In this document: one piece after another, positions 9,399 through 21,894 of the stretch
Numbering within the stretch: the first letter of the stretch is position 1
How the letters are laid out: each line of letters opens with the position of its first letter
Source: Crossaster papposus
Taxonomy: Eukaryota; Echinodermata; Asteroidea; Velatida; Solasteridae
Direction of reading: 5' to 3'
DNA length: 64,000 nt
NCBI GenBank assembly: GCA_037893245.1
Contig: JBAIAA010000700.1
Span: forward strand, 186,001 to 250,000
The notes under the pieces: generated by a model
The model's input: only the letters and a program-made list of their open reading frames with translations
What the model was told of the DNA's origin: nothing
Databases searched by the model: none
Position numbers and translations under genes: made by a program

Positions 9399-12300
9399 AT
9401 GGAGTATTTAGATCAAAACCAGACTAGCACACAAGGCACAATGTGAGTTTAATCCTTCATGGTTCAATTAATTGTTTTGTCTTTAGATCACCAAAATTGT
9501 GGTTGTTTTGTCTTTTGAGTTTTTGACCGTTTTGACACTGGCACGTACAGCTAGCAAAGCGTGTATCAATAGAGGGCGCTACATACACTTTCTTATGCCT
9601 ATTTATAAATTACTGTAGTTAATACAAAAACACTGTGTTAATTAATGAAAACAATAAATTAGTTTCTTGTCCTCGTTTTTCAATTTCTTTAAAATTAAAA
9701 AACAAAGTGACACAAATCTGACTTTCTGAGTCATTTTTCATCACATTTTTCCCGATTGTATTAATTTTTTTTTTTAAAGTTTTAATTTCAGTCTTCAGTT
9801 TCAGAGCGTAGTAATTAGTATGCCGAAGTGGAGTCTAATTATTATTATATGACTCGACCCTAACTAAGAGTCTATATACGTCAAGCCTCCCTCAAAAAAG
9901 TGTCCGCATCCTTTAAAAAATGTTGGTACTTGGTAATGTTATGATTTTTAATCATGTGTCAATTGTGTGTGTTTGTGTGTCGGTAAACTCTGTCGACTCG
10001 AGACTCGGTACGTGTCTGTCATTTTTTCCCGTTCAATTCACAGTTTATGCTGCCAATGTGGCACACTGATCCAGCCAAACCCGGCCAACATGTGCGTGGC
10101 TTGCCTCCGTACCCAGGTAGACATTACAGAGGGCATCCCAAAACAAGCTGTGCTGTATTTCTGCAAATCCTGCGATCGGTACGTTACAAATCCCTGCCAT
10201 TCAAACACCAGTAAGCTAATTTGCATATATGTAATTGATTGGTTTTACAGGCACAAGCTAATTTGCATATAAAATTGATTGGTTACAGACTAGAGTTAAA
10301 TGTAATTTGCATGAAAATTTTTGATTCAGACAAGCTTATTTGCATATATAATTAATAAGTAACAGACGGGCTAATTTGCATATCTAATTTTGTTGTTGTT
10401 TATTCAGGCTCATTTGCATAGTAATTGGTTGCTTTAGTTTACATACTTTAGTTAATTTGCATATATAATTTATTGGCTTAGACTGAAGCTTTACAAGTAA
10501 GAGACTCGAGCTAATTGGTTGGTGTTATACTTGGGCTCATTTGCATATGTAATTGATTGGTTACTGACTGGAGTTAATTTGCATATATGTAATTGATTGG
10601 TTGTGGGTTCAGGTACCTGCAGCCACCAGCCCAGTGGATCAAGTGTGCCTTGGAGTCCAGAGAGCTGCTGACGATGTGTCTCAAGAAACTCAAAGGACTG
10701 AGCAAGGTGAACAAGTCCTGTTTCTATAGATCTACATTAACCCTAACAGTCCTCAATCCAAAGGCTTGTGATTGGCTTGTGATTGGCTTGAGATTGGCTT
10801 GTGATTGGCTTGTGATTGGCTTGTGATTGGCTTGTGATTGGCTTGTGATTGACTTGTGACTGACTTGTGACTGACTTGTGACTGACTTGTGACTGACTTG
10901 TGACTGACTTGTGACTGACTTGTGACTGACTTGTGACTGACTTGCGACTGACTTGCGATTGACTTGCGATTGACTTGCGATTGACTTGCGATTGACTTGC
11001 GATTGACTTGCGATTGACTTGCGATTGACTTGCGAATGACTTGTGAATGACTTGTGAATGACTTGCGAATGACTTGCGATTGACTTGCGATTGACTTGCG
11101 AATGACTTGCGAATGACTTGCGATTGACTTGCGATTGACTTGCGATTGACTTGCGATTGACTTGCGACTGACTTGCGACTGACTTGCGACTGACTTGCGA
11201 CTGACTTGCGACTGACTTGCGACTGACTTGTGACTGACTTGTGACTGACTTGTGACTGACTTGTGACTGACTTGTGACTGACTTGTGACTGACTTGTGAC
11301 TGACTTGTGACTGACTTGTGACTGACTTGTGATTGACTCGTGATTGACTCGTGATTGGCTTGTGATTCTCTCTGAAGGTGCGGCTCATTGACGCGGGTTT
11401 CATCTGGACCGAGCCGCATTCCCGTCGCATCAAACTCAAGTTGTCCATTCAGGGGGAGGTGATGGGCGGTGCCATCTTGGAGCAAGTCTTTGTCGTGGAG
11501 TTTGTCGTCCAGACACAGATGTGCCCCGACTGCCACCGCGTGGAGGCCAAAGACTTCTGGAAAGCCGTGGTGCAACTCCGACAGAAGGTTTGCGTCTTGA
11601 CCGACGTCCAAATATTCTTCGCCCTTAGCCTTTTTACCTATTTCAATGCGCCAAAGTGGCAGCATGGAGCTTCATACTCCCATGGAGCTGAGATGGTATA
11701 GGAAATGTTTGATTGGCCCAGTGAGCAGGGGTAATTAGATAAATACACATTATTTTATTTATATATTCGGTATTCGGTATTTTTCCCCACAGATATCGCA
11801 CAAGAAGACGTTTTTATACCTGGAACAGTACATTCTGAAGCATAACATGCACGTCAACACGTTGAACATCAAACAGCACGACGGGGGATTAGACTTCTAC
11901 TACACAACCAAGGATCACGCCAGCAAGATGGTGGATTTCCTCATGGGCGTGGTGCCTTGCAAGTAAAAACCTTTGAAAACACTACATAAAGCCGTGGTCC
12001 CAGACAAAATATTTAGACAAATTTGTTGATTTAAGCGGCATCTAATGGAGTGTCGTGGTCGGGCGGTTAAGAACTCGGTTTTCTGTTCCGCAGAGCGTGG
12101 GTTCGAGTCCCGGTGTCGACACGTGTGTCCTTAAGCAAGGCAATTAAACCACTATTGCTTCGTCCTTCGGATGGGACGTTAAGCTGTAGGTCCTGTGCGT
12201 TGTGTAATGCACGTAAAAGAACCCAGTAACACTCTTCGCTAAGAGAAGGGGTTCGCCCCGGTGTTCCTGGCAGCGCCTCGGAATAGGCAACTAGATAGAT

Positions 12301-15022
12301 GGCGCTTTACAAATGCATGATCATCATCATCATCTGTACTATAATTATCCGACTTTCTGGAATTCCTGTTCTCAATTATGATTTTTTTTTAATAATTCAA
12401 TAATTTGTTTGTATTTTTTAGGTATAAAACTTCTCAGCAATTGATCTCTCACGATGTGCACAACAATACCTACAACTACAAGTACACATTCTCCGTCGAG
12501 ATTGTACCAGTGTGCAAGGTTTGTTAACAAATTATTACATTGTATTACTTCCGTCCACAAAATTATAGTGCTGGGGCGGTATTGGGCGGTACAGGGAGTA
12601 ACAGGTAGGATGGTTTGGGGATTAGAGTCTTTTTTAAGAATCTATCAATAATACTTTCATTTTTATTAATTATCCTGATATTTTTTTTCTTTTTCAGGAC
12701 AATGTGGTGTGCCTCCCGAAGAAGCTCGCCCGGTCGCTAGGCAACATCGGTCAGATTTGCATATGCACTCGCGTGACAGGCTCCATCAATGTCATCGACC
12801 CACTTACATTGCAAGGTAAATGCTTTTCGCAAAGGTCTCGTAAAAACAAAACAAAATCACGCAACCGAAGTTCATGGGATAAACCATATACGAACATTGA
12901 TATACATTTGTGTTGGACGAAACTAAATATTAACAGTTTTTATACTTTATCTACTTTTTTGCAGTGGTCGACGTTTCAGCCAACATTTACTGGCGGAATC
13001 CTTTCAACAGCTTGTCCGATACGAAACAGTTAACGGAGTACACCGTGCTGCAAGTAGAACGCATCGACGACAGCGAAAGACGCCATGTTGCCGGTCAAGG
13101 GTCAAGATCAAACAAAGTATGGCAGGCCAAAAAAATAAAAATTAGCAGTGGACAAGTTTTTGAAAAAAATCTATGGCATGCCTAACAAAATAATTTTTTT
13201 TTTTTTTTTTAATTACAAAAGTGAAGTTCTATTCTGCAGTTCTATTTTGTTGTTGTCGTTATTTTGTTGTCGTCGTCATTTTGTATCTATTTCCACAATT
13301 GTTCATCCTTGCAGCATTTGTTGGCCGATGTGTGGGTGATGCGTAGCCAGGATTTAGGTGTGTGTGATACCCAGTACCACTGTCGTAGCCACCTAGGTCA
13401 TCTTCTCTCTTCTGGCGACTTAGTCACTGGCTTCGACTTCACACGGACCAACGTCAACGACGCAAATCTGGAACAGGTCCGTAAAAAAAAAACACGGGGC
13501 GAATTTTTGATAAGGATTTTGAAATATGGCAGAGAGAAAAAAAAGGCGTTATTTTATTTGGGTAAAAACTTGAAATCAACATACAAAAATAGAAATTCCA
13601 ATGTTTACAAGATTTGTTAGTGTTTTTCAATCACATTGTGTCCACCATATCTCAACGAGGATTAAAAAACTGCTCAGTCCAGAAATTTGCTAAGCGTGGG
13701 ACTATTTGCATTACGGGTAACCAACCATAATTACATGTGTAGTATATCACGCCTCACCGGTACTCGGCAATTTTTGTGCTTATCTCAAATACTTGCTAAG
13801 TCTTTCTTTATCCTCGGCTCCATACCTACTTTTCCTAATTTAAAAACGAAATGTTGCTTGCAGATGAAAAGCGACGTTCTTCCCGATGTCGTGCTCGTAA
13901 AAAAACACTACGGAAATCGGCAAAGGCGTCACCGCAGACGAAACTGGAAACTGAAGTCAATGCACAAGGATGAAGAAGGTGTGGACCCAGACAAGGCTGA
14001 CAGGTTAGACCATTTATTTTGTTTTACAAAAAAAAAAAAAATATTTTGCAAGAATTCACCAATATTTTGTCAGTGAATGGTAAATTACAAGTAGTGGTGT
14101 GCATAACCTCGTACGTTTTCCAAACCCCAGCTTTAGGCTCAGTCTCTGGCTCCGTCACTATTGCCAAACTGTATTATCGAAGCCGAAGACGAAGACGAAG
14201 CTGGGGTTTGGAAAACGGCAATAGTTTAATTTTGAAAATAACCCTGCATAAAAGTAGTCTGGTGCCCGATTCAATGGACACTTGTAATTTGCAGGTACTA
14301 CTTGAAGTCAGGGTTCCCTAAGGTAGACCCCGGGCGGAAATCCAGTATTCTTAATTCTGATTGGCTATTTATTGCTTTAAATAAATAAGAATATGTGTCA
14401 ACCTTCTTCCCAGGGATTACATGGGCTTCCTTGAGGATCTAGAGGAAGATGTGGACTACCGAAAGAACATCAACATCTACAAAGGTTGGTCAAAACTATA
14501 ACCATGGCAATACATTTTCTATTTGTCACGATTACCGAACCTTCAAAATTTGCTAAGCACAAACAAAGTCTTGCTAAGTAAAAACAGGTTACCAGCCAAA
14601 ACCCAATGTTTTATACATGTAATGTTAAGCAAAATACCAGCTGGATTCCAGTCACAAACAATATTACACAACCTGAACAATTGGTTTTGCCACCGAAGAC
14701 TTTGTATGCTAAGCAATTTGTTTGTGCTTAGCAGCTTCATGAAATTAGCCCACAAGTTGCAATAACAATGCCATTTCATTAGGTTATTAATGCAATATAA
14801 CTAAAACTTAAAAAAAAAAATTAAAAAATAATATCGTAATTTTTTTTTTTCATGAATATAAGCTGTTGGATCTTATTCTTTTTAGACGGCAGCAAGGAAA
14901 TAACGGTGGAGTCTAGCGACGACGACGACGCGCCCCGCGTCAGTTTGCAGGAGATGCTAGATGACCTGCATCTGACTGATGACGAGGGGCAGGATGAGGC
15001 TGCTGCCATAGCAACACAGTGA
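9399..15022 (+). CDS. NMD3: NMD3, 60S ribosomal subunit nuclear export adaptor, complete, 509 aa
   Basis: Twelve exons: 9399-9442, 10044-10178, 10613-10706, 11378-11587, 11793-11962, 12422-12518, 12698-12815, 12965-13116, 13315-13476, 13864-14003, 14414-14484 and 14886-15022. Every junction is GT-AG and the phases join into 510 codons including stop; human NMD3 has about the same length. The N-terminal zinc-binding part shows CCQCG, CVAC, CKSC and a later CPDCHR. The middle holds WTEPHSRR, VFVVEFVVQ, RVEAKDFWKAV, FSVEIVPVCKDNVVCL and CRSHLGHLL. The C-terminus has a basic nuclear-localisation stretch (RRHRRRNWKLK), the acidic FLEDLEED and a leucine-rich export-signal-like LQEMLDDLHL. NMD3 binds pre-60S subunits and recruits CRM1/XPO1 to carry them out of the nucleus. 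Introns 2, 3 and 5 carry an octamer array, a minisatellite and a SINE. Confidence 0.97.
10208..10600. repeat. Octamer-bearing degenerate tandem repeat in NMD3 intron 2
   Basis: About ten diverged units of the form 'gctaatttgcatatataattgattggtt'. Nine carry a perfect ATTTGCAT octamer, the core binding motif of POU-domain (Oct) factors, while the rest of the unit varies. It occupies most of the intron. Whether anything binds is unknown. Confidence 0.85.
10755..11365. repeat. 11-bp minisatellite filling NMD3 intron 3
   Basis: About 55 units of TTGTGACTGAC with block-wise variants (GATTGGC, TTGCGATTGAC, TTGCGAATGAC). It takes up nearly the whole 671-bp intron between exons 3 and 4. The long minus-strand open frames here are artefacts of the repeat. 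Confidence 0.95.
12046..12335 (+). mobile_element. tRNA-derived SINE, full length
   Basis: A tRNA-like head with a perfect B box GGTTCGAGTCC (12100-12110), an A-box-like 'gtggtcgggcggttaag', a conserved body ending 'gatggcgctttacaaatgcatgatc' and a short (ATC)n tail. A nearly identical copy lies at 42367-42664 and a 3' fragment at 44241-44420. It lies in NMD3 intron 5, same orientation as the gene. Confidence 0.85.
14113..14218. repeat. Inverted repeat in NMD3 intron 10
   Basis: CGTTTTCCAAACCCCAGCTT and its inverse AAGCTGGGGTTTGGAAAACG enclose a loop with three GAAGAC units. It could form a strong hairpin in the pre-mRNA. Likely a small foldback element. Confidence 0.7.
14548..14757. mobile_element. 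Family E 'gctaagca' foldback element
   Basis: Degenerate inverted arms with 'ttgctaagca' at the left and 'tgcttagcagcttcatgaaatt' at the right, and the shared inner parts 'aggttaccagccaaaa' and 'caattggtttt'. It is a diverged copy of the elements at 20639, 25259 and 55551. It lies in NMD3 intron 11. Confidence 0.6.
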
Positions 15023-17222
15023 ATTATGGGTAGTCAGGGGAATTGTGGGTAGTCTGGTTCCGGCCTCTTTTTTGGTATCCACCACACATACTGTATATGC
15101 CATCCCTGTATTTCATCAATAATAGGTAGACGTATTGAATGCGACCCAGGATTTTTATCTACAGTTTTGGAAATTCAAAATGGTGGCATTACACAAAGTT
15201 GAGGACATTTTTGTAAATACAAATACAAAATGCTATCACCACATCTTCATTTTTCTCCCATTCAAGTCGTTTATTAAAACAATCTATGATTTCGACTTTG
15301 TACAGAAAATGTATAAATTCCTTTTTTTTCTTTCTATCACACAAAATTGTCAAACATGCAAAAACCAAACGTAAGCTGCTCAACACAAATTAAAAATCTT
15401 TCCGCAAATAGATATTTTACATGATTATTACAGATTTTCATGTACAGTTGGCAAAAATTGGACTTAACATATTCATTTGACATGTGTGCCACGGAAACAA
15501 AAATATTCAATTTGTTTTTGGTATTAAATAGGTATTCATAAATGAGACAAATTTATTTTATAGGTTAACAAAAAACCTATGTAGAAACAGTTGTTCTGTT
15601 GCTATACAATGTAGTCGTGAATGCCCTTGAATTTATAAACTCTATTAAAGAGTAATAACAAACAGATGTTTTTTATGAGCATATAATTATGCTAAAGTTA
15701 AAGGTTATTTATAATTACGCATGTAATGAATAATTGTTAAATTTTATTTGATTTTGAAGTATAACAAAAATCAATTTTTGTTTGTAATGGGCTTAAATCA
15801 AAGCAAGGTGAACGTGTGACAAGCAATGAATAAAAATGTTGTTACGAATTAATACCAGCATGTTTGCTGAATGATTAAGCATAGCCTTTTGTTTTAAGCC
15901 AAATTAAAAACAAATTGAAAGAGGCTGGTAACCATCACATTCAGCAATTTATAGATTGAGGAAATGTGATCAAAAACAACACATTACATGTATTTTCTCC
16001 GGCTATTTTGGTTCATAATTGTGCAGACCTTATCAAGTATTCTGGCAAATCTAAATTATTTGAGCTGATTTTTTTGGGTTTTTTTCAGTGGCTCATATTC
16101 ATCAAGGACTGAGGTTGTCTTTAAAAAAACTACATATTTTCAGCACAATTTTTGTTGAACAGATATTTATAAAACCTTTCTCACAAGTATTCTCTGGGGG
16201 CATTTCTTTGTGTCTGGTCTAGACACAAAATAAGCCTAGGAACGATTTTACTGCCAGCTAGTATATCTAGTTTCATTTGTTTAGATAAACTACTCGTGAC
16301 AAAAAACTAGGGAAAGGGTATAACCTTTAACACATACGCCATAGTTTTGATATTTGATGCCTACGTTCTGTCCAACTACTATACACATTTAGACTGGCAA
16401 TGATGAGGTCACAAGTGCACACCAGATTGTACATAATATTTTATATACATAAACATATTTACAGAAAGATAAACTCTTTGAAAGCTATACTACTGTACAC
16501 ATACATGGCCTTGAAGAACATTTTGGAGGAGGGGGGGGGGGATTTTTTCTTAACTATTGGTGGAGAGGTTTTGGATTAAAGCAAAGAAGTATGCTCACCT
16601 ATGTCCATAGCATCATAAGCCTCGCTTGGCATGTTCTGTACTCGCAAACGCTTGTGCTCCATCTAGATTCTGCGCCCAAATCCCTCGATTCCCATCGATT
16701 TCCATGACAGTGTACATGTACATGTATATAACTCAAGTCTCAATATACAAATGTAGTCAATGATATTTTTTTTTTTGAAATTGTGTGACAAAAAAGTAGG
16801 AAATAATATGACTTTAAACAAAGCCATAAATGTAATTTTAAAAAAGGAATACCTTTCATAATTACTTTGGTTAAGCTTTAAACTTGTTAGGTTTTTTGGC
16901 AGGTAGTCCTGAGCTGGCATGGGGCCAATTTGATGAAGTTTCTTATTAGCACAAAAAGTCTTGCTCGTAAAAAAAACCAGGTTTACTAGCCAAAACCCGA
17001 TACATGCTAAGCAAAAACCATCTCGAATATCAGTCGTAAACAATATACGTCACCTTAACATTTGGTTTGTACCCCGTTTTTGCCAAGCAATTTTTTGTGT
17101 GCTTATCAAGCTTCATGAAATTGGCTTCTGGGGAGAAGGGCGGAGAGAAAAGGGCGGAGAAAAGGGGGCGGGGAAGCGCAAAAAAAACTGATTCCTGCTT
17201 CAGTGTCTAAAATCGCAACCGC
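15023..17222. other. Tail-to-tail intergenic stretch: 3' UTRs of NMD3 and the downstream gene
   Basis: AT-rich, with no coding evidence. AATAAA at 15829-15834 is one candidate polyadenylation signal for NMD3. A G-run lies at 16530-16541. A diverged family E element lies at about 16914-17129, and (GGGCGGAGAAAAG)n-like sequence at 17130-17170. The 3' UTR of the minus-strand gene at 17223 must also fall here. Confidence 0.5.
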
Positions 17223-18009
17223 TCAAATTGACCCCGGGTAAGATTCGTGGCTCCTCCCCATTTCCTCGCCCTGGTTGGACTTGGGGACGTCGATAGGCTT
17301 AGTGAAGTCAAGGGCCTCTTGCGACGGCGTGCGGGGCAGCCGCGGGGATTGGGGCGGGGTGCCCGGAGGCGTTGACTGAGGGCTTGACATGCTACGGGTG
17401 CGACCGATGATCTCGCTCAGACGCAGCGGAACTGTGGAGAGAAACGAAGAACGAAAAGGTAGGTTGAGTGTCGGGGGATTAAATAAGGTGGTTTTATTTT
17501 AGTTGGAAAAAGACTATCGGTAAACGTTATTTCCTTTGTCCAATGAGTAAATCTTCCTTCACTGCGCATCTTTGACTTCTCATTTCTTGGGTCTTCTTAA
17601 GAAAGTTCCTTTTCCTTTTAAATGCAAAAGAGAGCTGCAAGACAAGTTGAGACAAGTTGAGAAAAAATAAACGTAGCTTCAACGTAACTTTCAAGCGTTT
17701 TCCCCCCTTTGGTATCATTAGCACTACATAAGCACCACATAATATTTGTTCACGAAAACAGCTTGATAAAAAAACCAACAGATTATCTTAAGAGCCAAGC
17801 ATCTTACTTGTGATTAAGTTAGTTAGCTTGCTAGATCTAGCATGATCCACAGAGCGCGGCGCTAGGGGCGAGCCGGGGGGCAATGGGGGGGTTGGCTGGG
17901 CCGGGCCGGTCTGCTGCATCTTAGCCTCGCGGGCGTGTTGCTTCTGAAGCTGGTTGAGGCGTCGGAGGCTGTCTGGTGCCACGAAGCATCCGCCGGGTAT
18001 GGTCGACAT
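17223..18009 (-). CDS. Proline/serine-rich small protein of unknown function, 136 aa, two exons
   Basis: Exon 1 is 18009-17808 (donor GTAAGA) and exon 2 is 17431-17223 (acceptor CTCTCCACAG); the phases match and the frame closes with TGA. I do not recognise the family. Residues 1-34 (starting MSTIPGGCFVAPDSLRRL) look folded or helical and are rich in Q, R and K. A proline-rich linker (PPLPPGSPLAP) follows, then KLTNLITIPLRLSEIIGRTR, which spans the splice junction and could be a short helix. Next is a run of S/T-P sites (STPPGTPPQSPRLPRTPS) that look like proline-directed kinase sites, and a polar tail. The whole second exon is GC-rich and open to the stop, unlike its surroundings, which supports a real gene. 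A longer leader with non-coding exons upstream is likely. A small intracellular adaptor or regulator is a guess. Confidence 0.7.
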
Positions 18010-18652
18010 GACGGTCACTTAGGAGGTTTTGGGTTTTGGTTTTTTTCCGTGGAAACTGGGGGCAAACAGAAGTGCTGGAAGATAAACAGAAGCCTAGCTG
18101 GCCTGTGGAGGGAAACAAAACAAAGTGGGATTCATCAGTGCGTCAAGATCTGCGACTTGTGTAACTGCCGGCTGTAAAAAGAAGGACATCACAATAATAA
18201 GAACCCAGTTTTTACAAACCTACGAAGCAGAAAATGGTGTTGAATTTACGTGCTAAGCAGACATTTGCTAAGAAAAAAATCAGTCACGGCATACACTGCA
18301 TGACATTTTGGCTGGTAACCAGTTTTTGCTGAGCCAATTTGTCCTGTGCTTAGCAGATTAGCAGCTGCATAAAATCGGTGCTACAAGTACCTGAAAACTG
18401 CTACTGCTGTAACATGGGCTCAGCTGTAGGGCAGGTCCCAATTATTCAACCATCAACCAAATAATTAAATAGCTATTTTGCCAGTATGAAAATAAGAACA
18501 CTGAAAACTACACAACATGTAAGCATGGCTGTGATGTCGACCATAACTTTTCGGTTGATGGCAGCTAGTTCACAATTGAGTCATCACGATTGAGTCCAGT
18601 CAGAAGCATCAAGAAGAACAATGACAAAAGTAGTGCCTTTATCAAAGTTCAT
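18010..18652. other. 5' flank/leader region of the 17.2-18.0 kb gene
   Basis: It probably contains the untranslated leader of the 136-aa gene on the minus strand. A diverged family E foldback element lies at about 18235-18380 ('gctaagcagacatttgctaag', 'gtgcttagcag'). No other coding evidence. Confidence 0.4.
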
Positions 18653-19009
18653 TTAAAGGTAGGATACACCATTTTGCAGATATCAAACATTTTTTAATGA
18701 CTTATCTTAATTTTATCGACTTATTTTAAAGTAAATAATGATTCTAGGCATCCAGCAAAATTATTGCGCTAGATATCCTGTAACTTTTCCGAAAAATAGA
18801 ATTTTAAAAAGAAAAATTCTAAAGATAACATAAGAATAACTGCTCGACGTCGGTTGTAAAAAACCGCTGTTTTTCGTGCTTTTCTCGGCATTCATGATTG
18901 TAAAACTTCGGGCAGGTCAGTTAAACGATATTTACTATAAAATACAACCCCCCAAATCTACTCATTCATAATAATTCAATCAATTACCAATGGTGTATCC
19001 TACCTTTAA
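18653..19009. mobile_element. Family A TTAA-flanked miniature element, full length
   Basis: TTAA plus AGGTAGGATACACCATT at the left, and AATGGTGTATCCTACCT plus TTAA at the right. Terminal inverted repeats are perfect over 17 bp beyond TTAA. The interior contains ATAATGATTCTAGGCATCCA and GTCGGTTGTAAAA like other copies. 357 bp, non-coding. Confidence 0.85.
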
Positions 19010-19363
19010 ATACCCTACATGTAGCTTGTGAGTTGTGACTAGGGACTGGCCTGGATGACTAGTGGTCCATATATTGTTCATCAGCACTTTTTAGTTCTGT
19101 AGGTCAAAGTCCTTTACTGCAATTCACTCCAGTGCCCAACATGGATTCACTGCATGCACATTTAACCTTTGCCCTCTTGCCTCTCTAACTAACCATAACA
19201 GGCCAATTGACTTTACAAGCAAAATTTGCAACTATTGAAGTGTGCTTAATGTTTAATATGTAGGTATGTTACATGTGCTGGTATGTACTGGTATGTACAT
19301 GTACATTTACTTGCACCTGTACGTGTATTTTCTTCTCAACCTTCCTGTAGCTTCATGTGCACA

Positions 19364-19650
19364 TTAAAGGTAGGATACACCATTGGTAATTGCTTGAATT
19401 ATCAGGAATGGGCAAATTTAGGGGGTTGTATTTTGTAGTAAATATCGTTTAACTGACCTGCCCGAAATTTTGCAATCATTAATGCTGAGAAAAGCAAGAA
19501 CAAACGGCGTTCGTTTTCAACCGGCGTCGGGCAGTTGTTCTTATATGTTGTTCTTGTGTTTTTTCCGCGATCGCCGTCTGACGATCTTGATTTTTAAAAA
19601 TAAAATTCAATTTTTCGAAACAAGTATTACAGGATATCTATAGCACAATC
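19364..19650. mobile_element. Family A element, truncated, opposite orientation
   Basis: TTAA AGGTAGGATACACCATTGG at the left; it reads through the inverted interior to 'ggatatctatagcacaatcattgg' and then breaks off, so the second terminus is missing. Confidence 0.75.
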
Positions 19651-20638
19651 ATTGGCCACGGCCGTACTGCACAATGGAAATGTTGGTAAGAGGTGTTGGT
19701 AAAACTAAAACCTGTATAGCCAAAAGCAATTTCGCAATTTCGCAATTTCCAAAGCAATCATTTTAATCACTAAATCAATTTGCAGATGTCATTTCCACCA
19801 TTCATCACTGATGACTCCAGAGGTAATTTGCAAAGAACCGTCCCACAAAATGCAAGTTCAATACCGGTTAATAACGGGATCCTTCAAATCCGTGAACCTT
19901 GGTCGTCTACCGATATTTGCAAATTGGTCTACGTGCGTTTCGGCGCGATTAATAAATGAAACGGACTTTGAGTTTTTAAAAACCGATCATCATGTCATCA
20001 ACCCGGGCCAGTCGACATGTGATTTAAAACAAGAAACACGATACCGTACATGTACATGTATCTTCAAATCATTTAACCTAGCTCTAAAGAATTTTCAGAC
20101 ATATTATTTAATACACCTATTTATTGCTTCTTAGTTCTGCGTTTGAGCCAAAATAATACTGCACAATGCTGACACATATGCACCATAATATCTAACTCTT
20201 TCTTTGTAAAAAATGTAAGCGAACACATTTGGAAATAAATGTACCGGTACATGTACACGTCTGTGGAAACATACAAATAAATATCAAAGTAAATAACAGT
20301 GCTGGTACATTTCAACAGACATATGACGTATGGTATACAGTCAATATTTCTACTCCCCCCCCAAAAAGAATAATAAATTCCCTCTTTACTTCCCTAAATC
20401 CCACAACTAAAAAGAACAACTCGCTTGGAAGTAAAAACCTTTTGTCAGTACAAAGATTCCTTTCATTAAACTTTTCTTTGTAATGTTCAATGAACTGAAC
20501 TTCGGCGACATTCGGTGAATTCTATAGTATTGTGTTTAACTGCCACCATGGAAACGGTAAACTGTAGACGTCTACATCCATTGAAGTCTTTGAAATTTGT
20601 TCTATTTCTTTTTGAAATCAGAGATTACAAGTTGTGAA
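19651..20638. other. No gene recognised
   Basis: AT-rich DNA with scattered short open frames lacking codon bias. Contains TGTACATGTACA and ACATGTACACG palindromes near 20050 and 20250. Nothing else supportable. Confidence 0.4.
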
Positions 20639-20880
20639 GGGGCCAATTTCATAGAGCTGCTAAGCACAACAATTTGCTTAGCATGACAATTTGTCCTCGG
20701 CAAAAACAAGGTTACAGACCAAATGTTCACGTGATCTTTATTGTTTTCAATTGATAATCAGCTGGTTTTTGGCTTAGCATGAAAAAGGGCTGGTAATGAG
20801 GCTGGTAACCTGTTTTTAATGAGCAAGACTTTTTGTGCTGAGCAAATGTTTGTGCTTAGCAGCTCTATGAAATTGGCCCT
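20639..20880. mobile_element. Family E 'gctaagca' foldback element, full length
   Basis: It begins GGGGCCAATTTCATAGAGCT and ends with the inverse AGCTCTATGAAATTGGCCC. The arms carry GCTAAGCACAA/TTGTGCTTAGC; the interior has 'aaggttacagaccaaa' and 'gataatcagctggttttt'. About 242 bp, non-coding. Confidence 0.85.
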
Positions 20881-21894
20881 GGCTTATAGTTGCCTTGTGC
20901 AATGTACAATGTACATTTGTATGCAACATAATGTGTGTGTTTTTTATTTCATGCATGCAGCTTGAAAATAACAAGAAAATGAGAACATTCCAATCTTTAC
21001 AAGATTTTATACAGTGTTTTTTAAATTTCCAATGACATTTAGTGTAAATTGGAAGTTTTTATAAATTTAGCGTAAATTGATCCGAGGAAAAGTTGCATTC
21101 GCCTAACATTTGATTGAAGAAAAAAATTTAAAAATTTGCAAGCAATTTCTACAAAACAAACCTGCCAGCAAAGATTCCAGAGAGCTAGACGTCCTTTTTG
21201 GAGCAACTTGCAAGTTTGTAAGGATAAATACACGTATACCGTGTGTGGTATGATGCAAACAATGAATGTGTACATGTACGGCACCATCTGGTACACATGA
21301 TAATAGGTGGACTAAACTGGTTTTTACAGCCAATCTTATCTTTTGAATAATTTGGGTAAACGAATTATAATAATGACCTTCTCTGACAAAAACTGACGAT
21401 AACACAAGCTTGTATTTTGCCTGTAAAATTAAGGTATCAAAATGAATACCGAAAACCCAAAATGTTACCCAAAACTACGGTACATTTAAGAGCAGTTTTT
21501 AACAAAAAATACATCTTCTCAGTGCTAGTGCTATGTAGATCACCTTAACTCTTGTACATCAACCTTAACTCTTTAATCATTGCTGTTTTTATTCAATCTG
21601 ACCTCCTCGTCTTTGCTTACACCAGTTTGTGTTGTTCATATAATTTCAAGTTGTACTGCGGCTTGTCTCCTGTAGAGTTACATGGACATTGTCATATTTT
21701 CCTTTTTGTTATTTGATCGTTGTAATTCTTGGCCGAATAAATAATAATAAATAATATTAATTAATAATAATAATAATAATTTGATGCCAAATTTAAGGTT
21801 GTGAATACTTGCAGTTTTGAATATTTCATAAATTGTACATTTTTGTCAGCCACAGTCAAAACAAGTATTCATGATGGTGGAATCACCCAGCTAT

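Noticed and set aside
10724..11665. Minus-strand frame of 313 codons with SQSQV repeats
   Set aside because: It is the reverse reading of the NMD3 intron 3 minisatellite plus exon 4; NMD3 on the other strand explains the region.
12046..12130. Possible tRNA gene
   Set aside because: The B box is perfect but there is no cloverleaf, and the same unit recurs with a long non-tRNA body and tail: a SINE.
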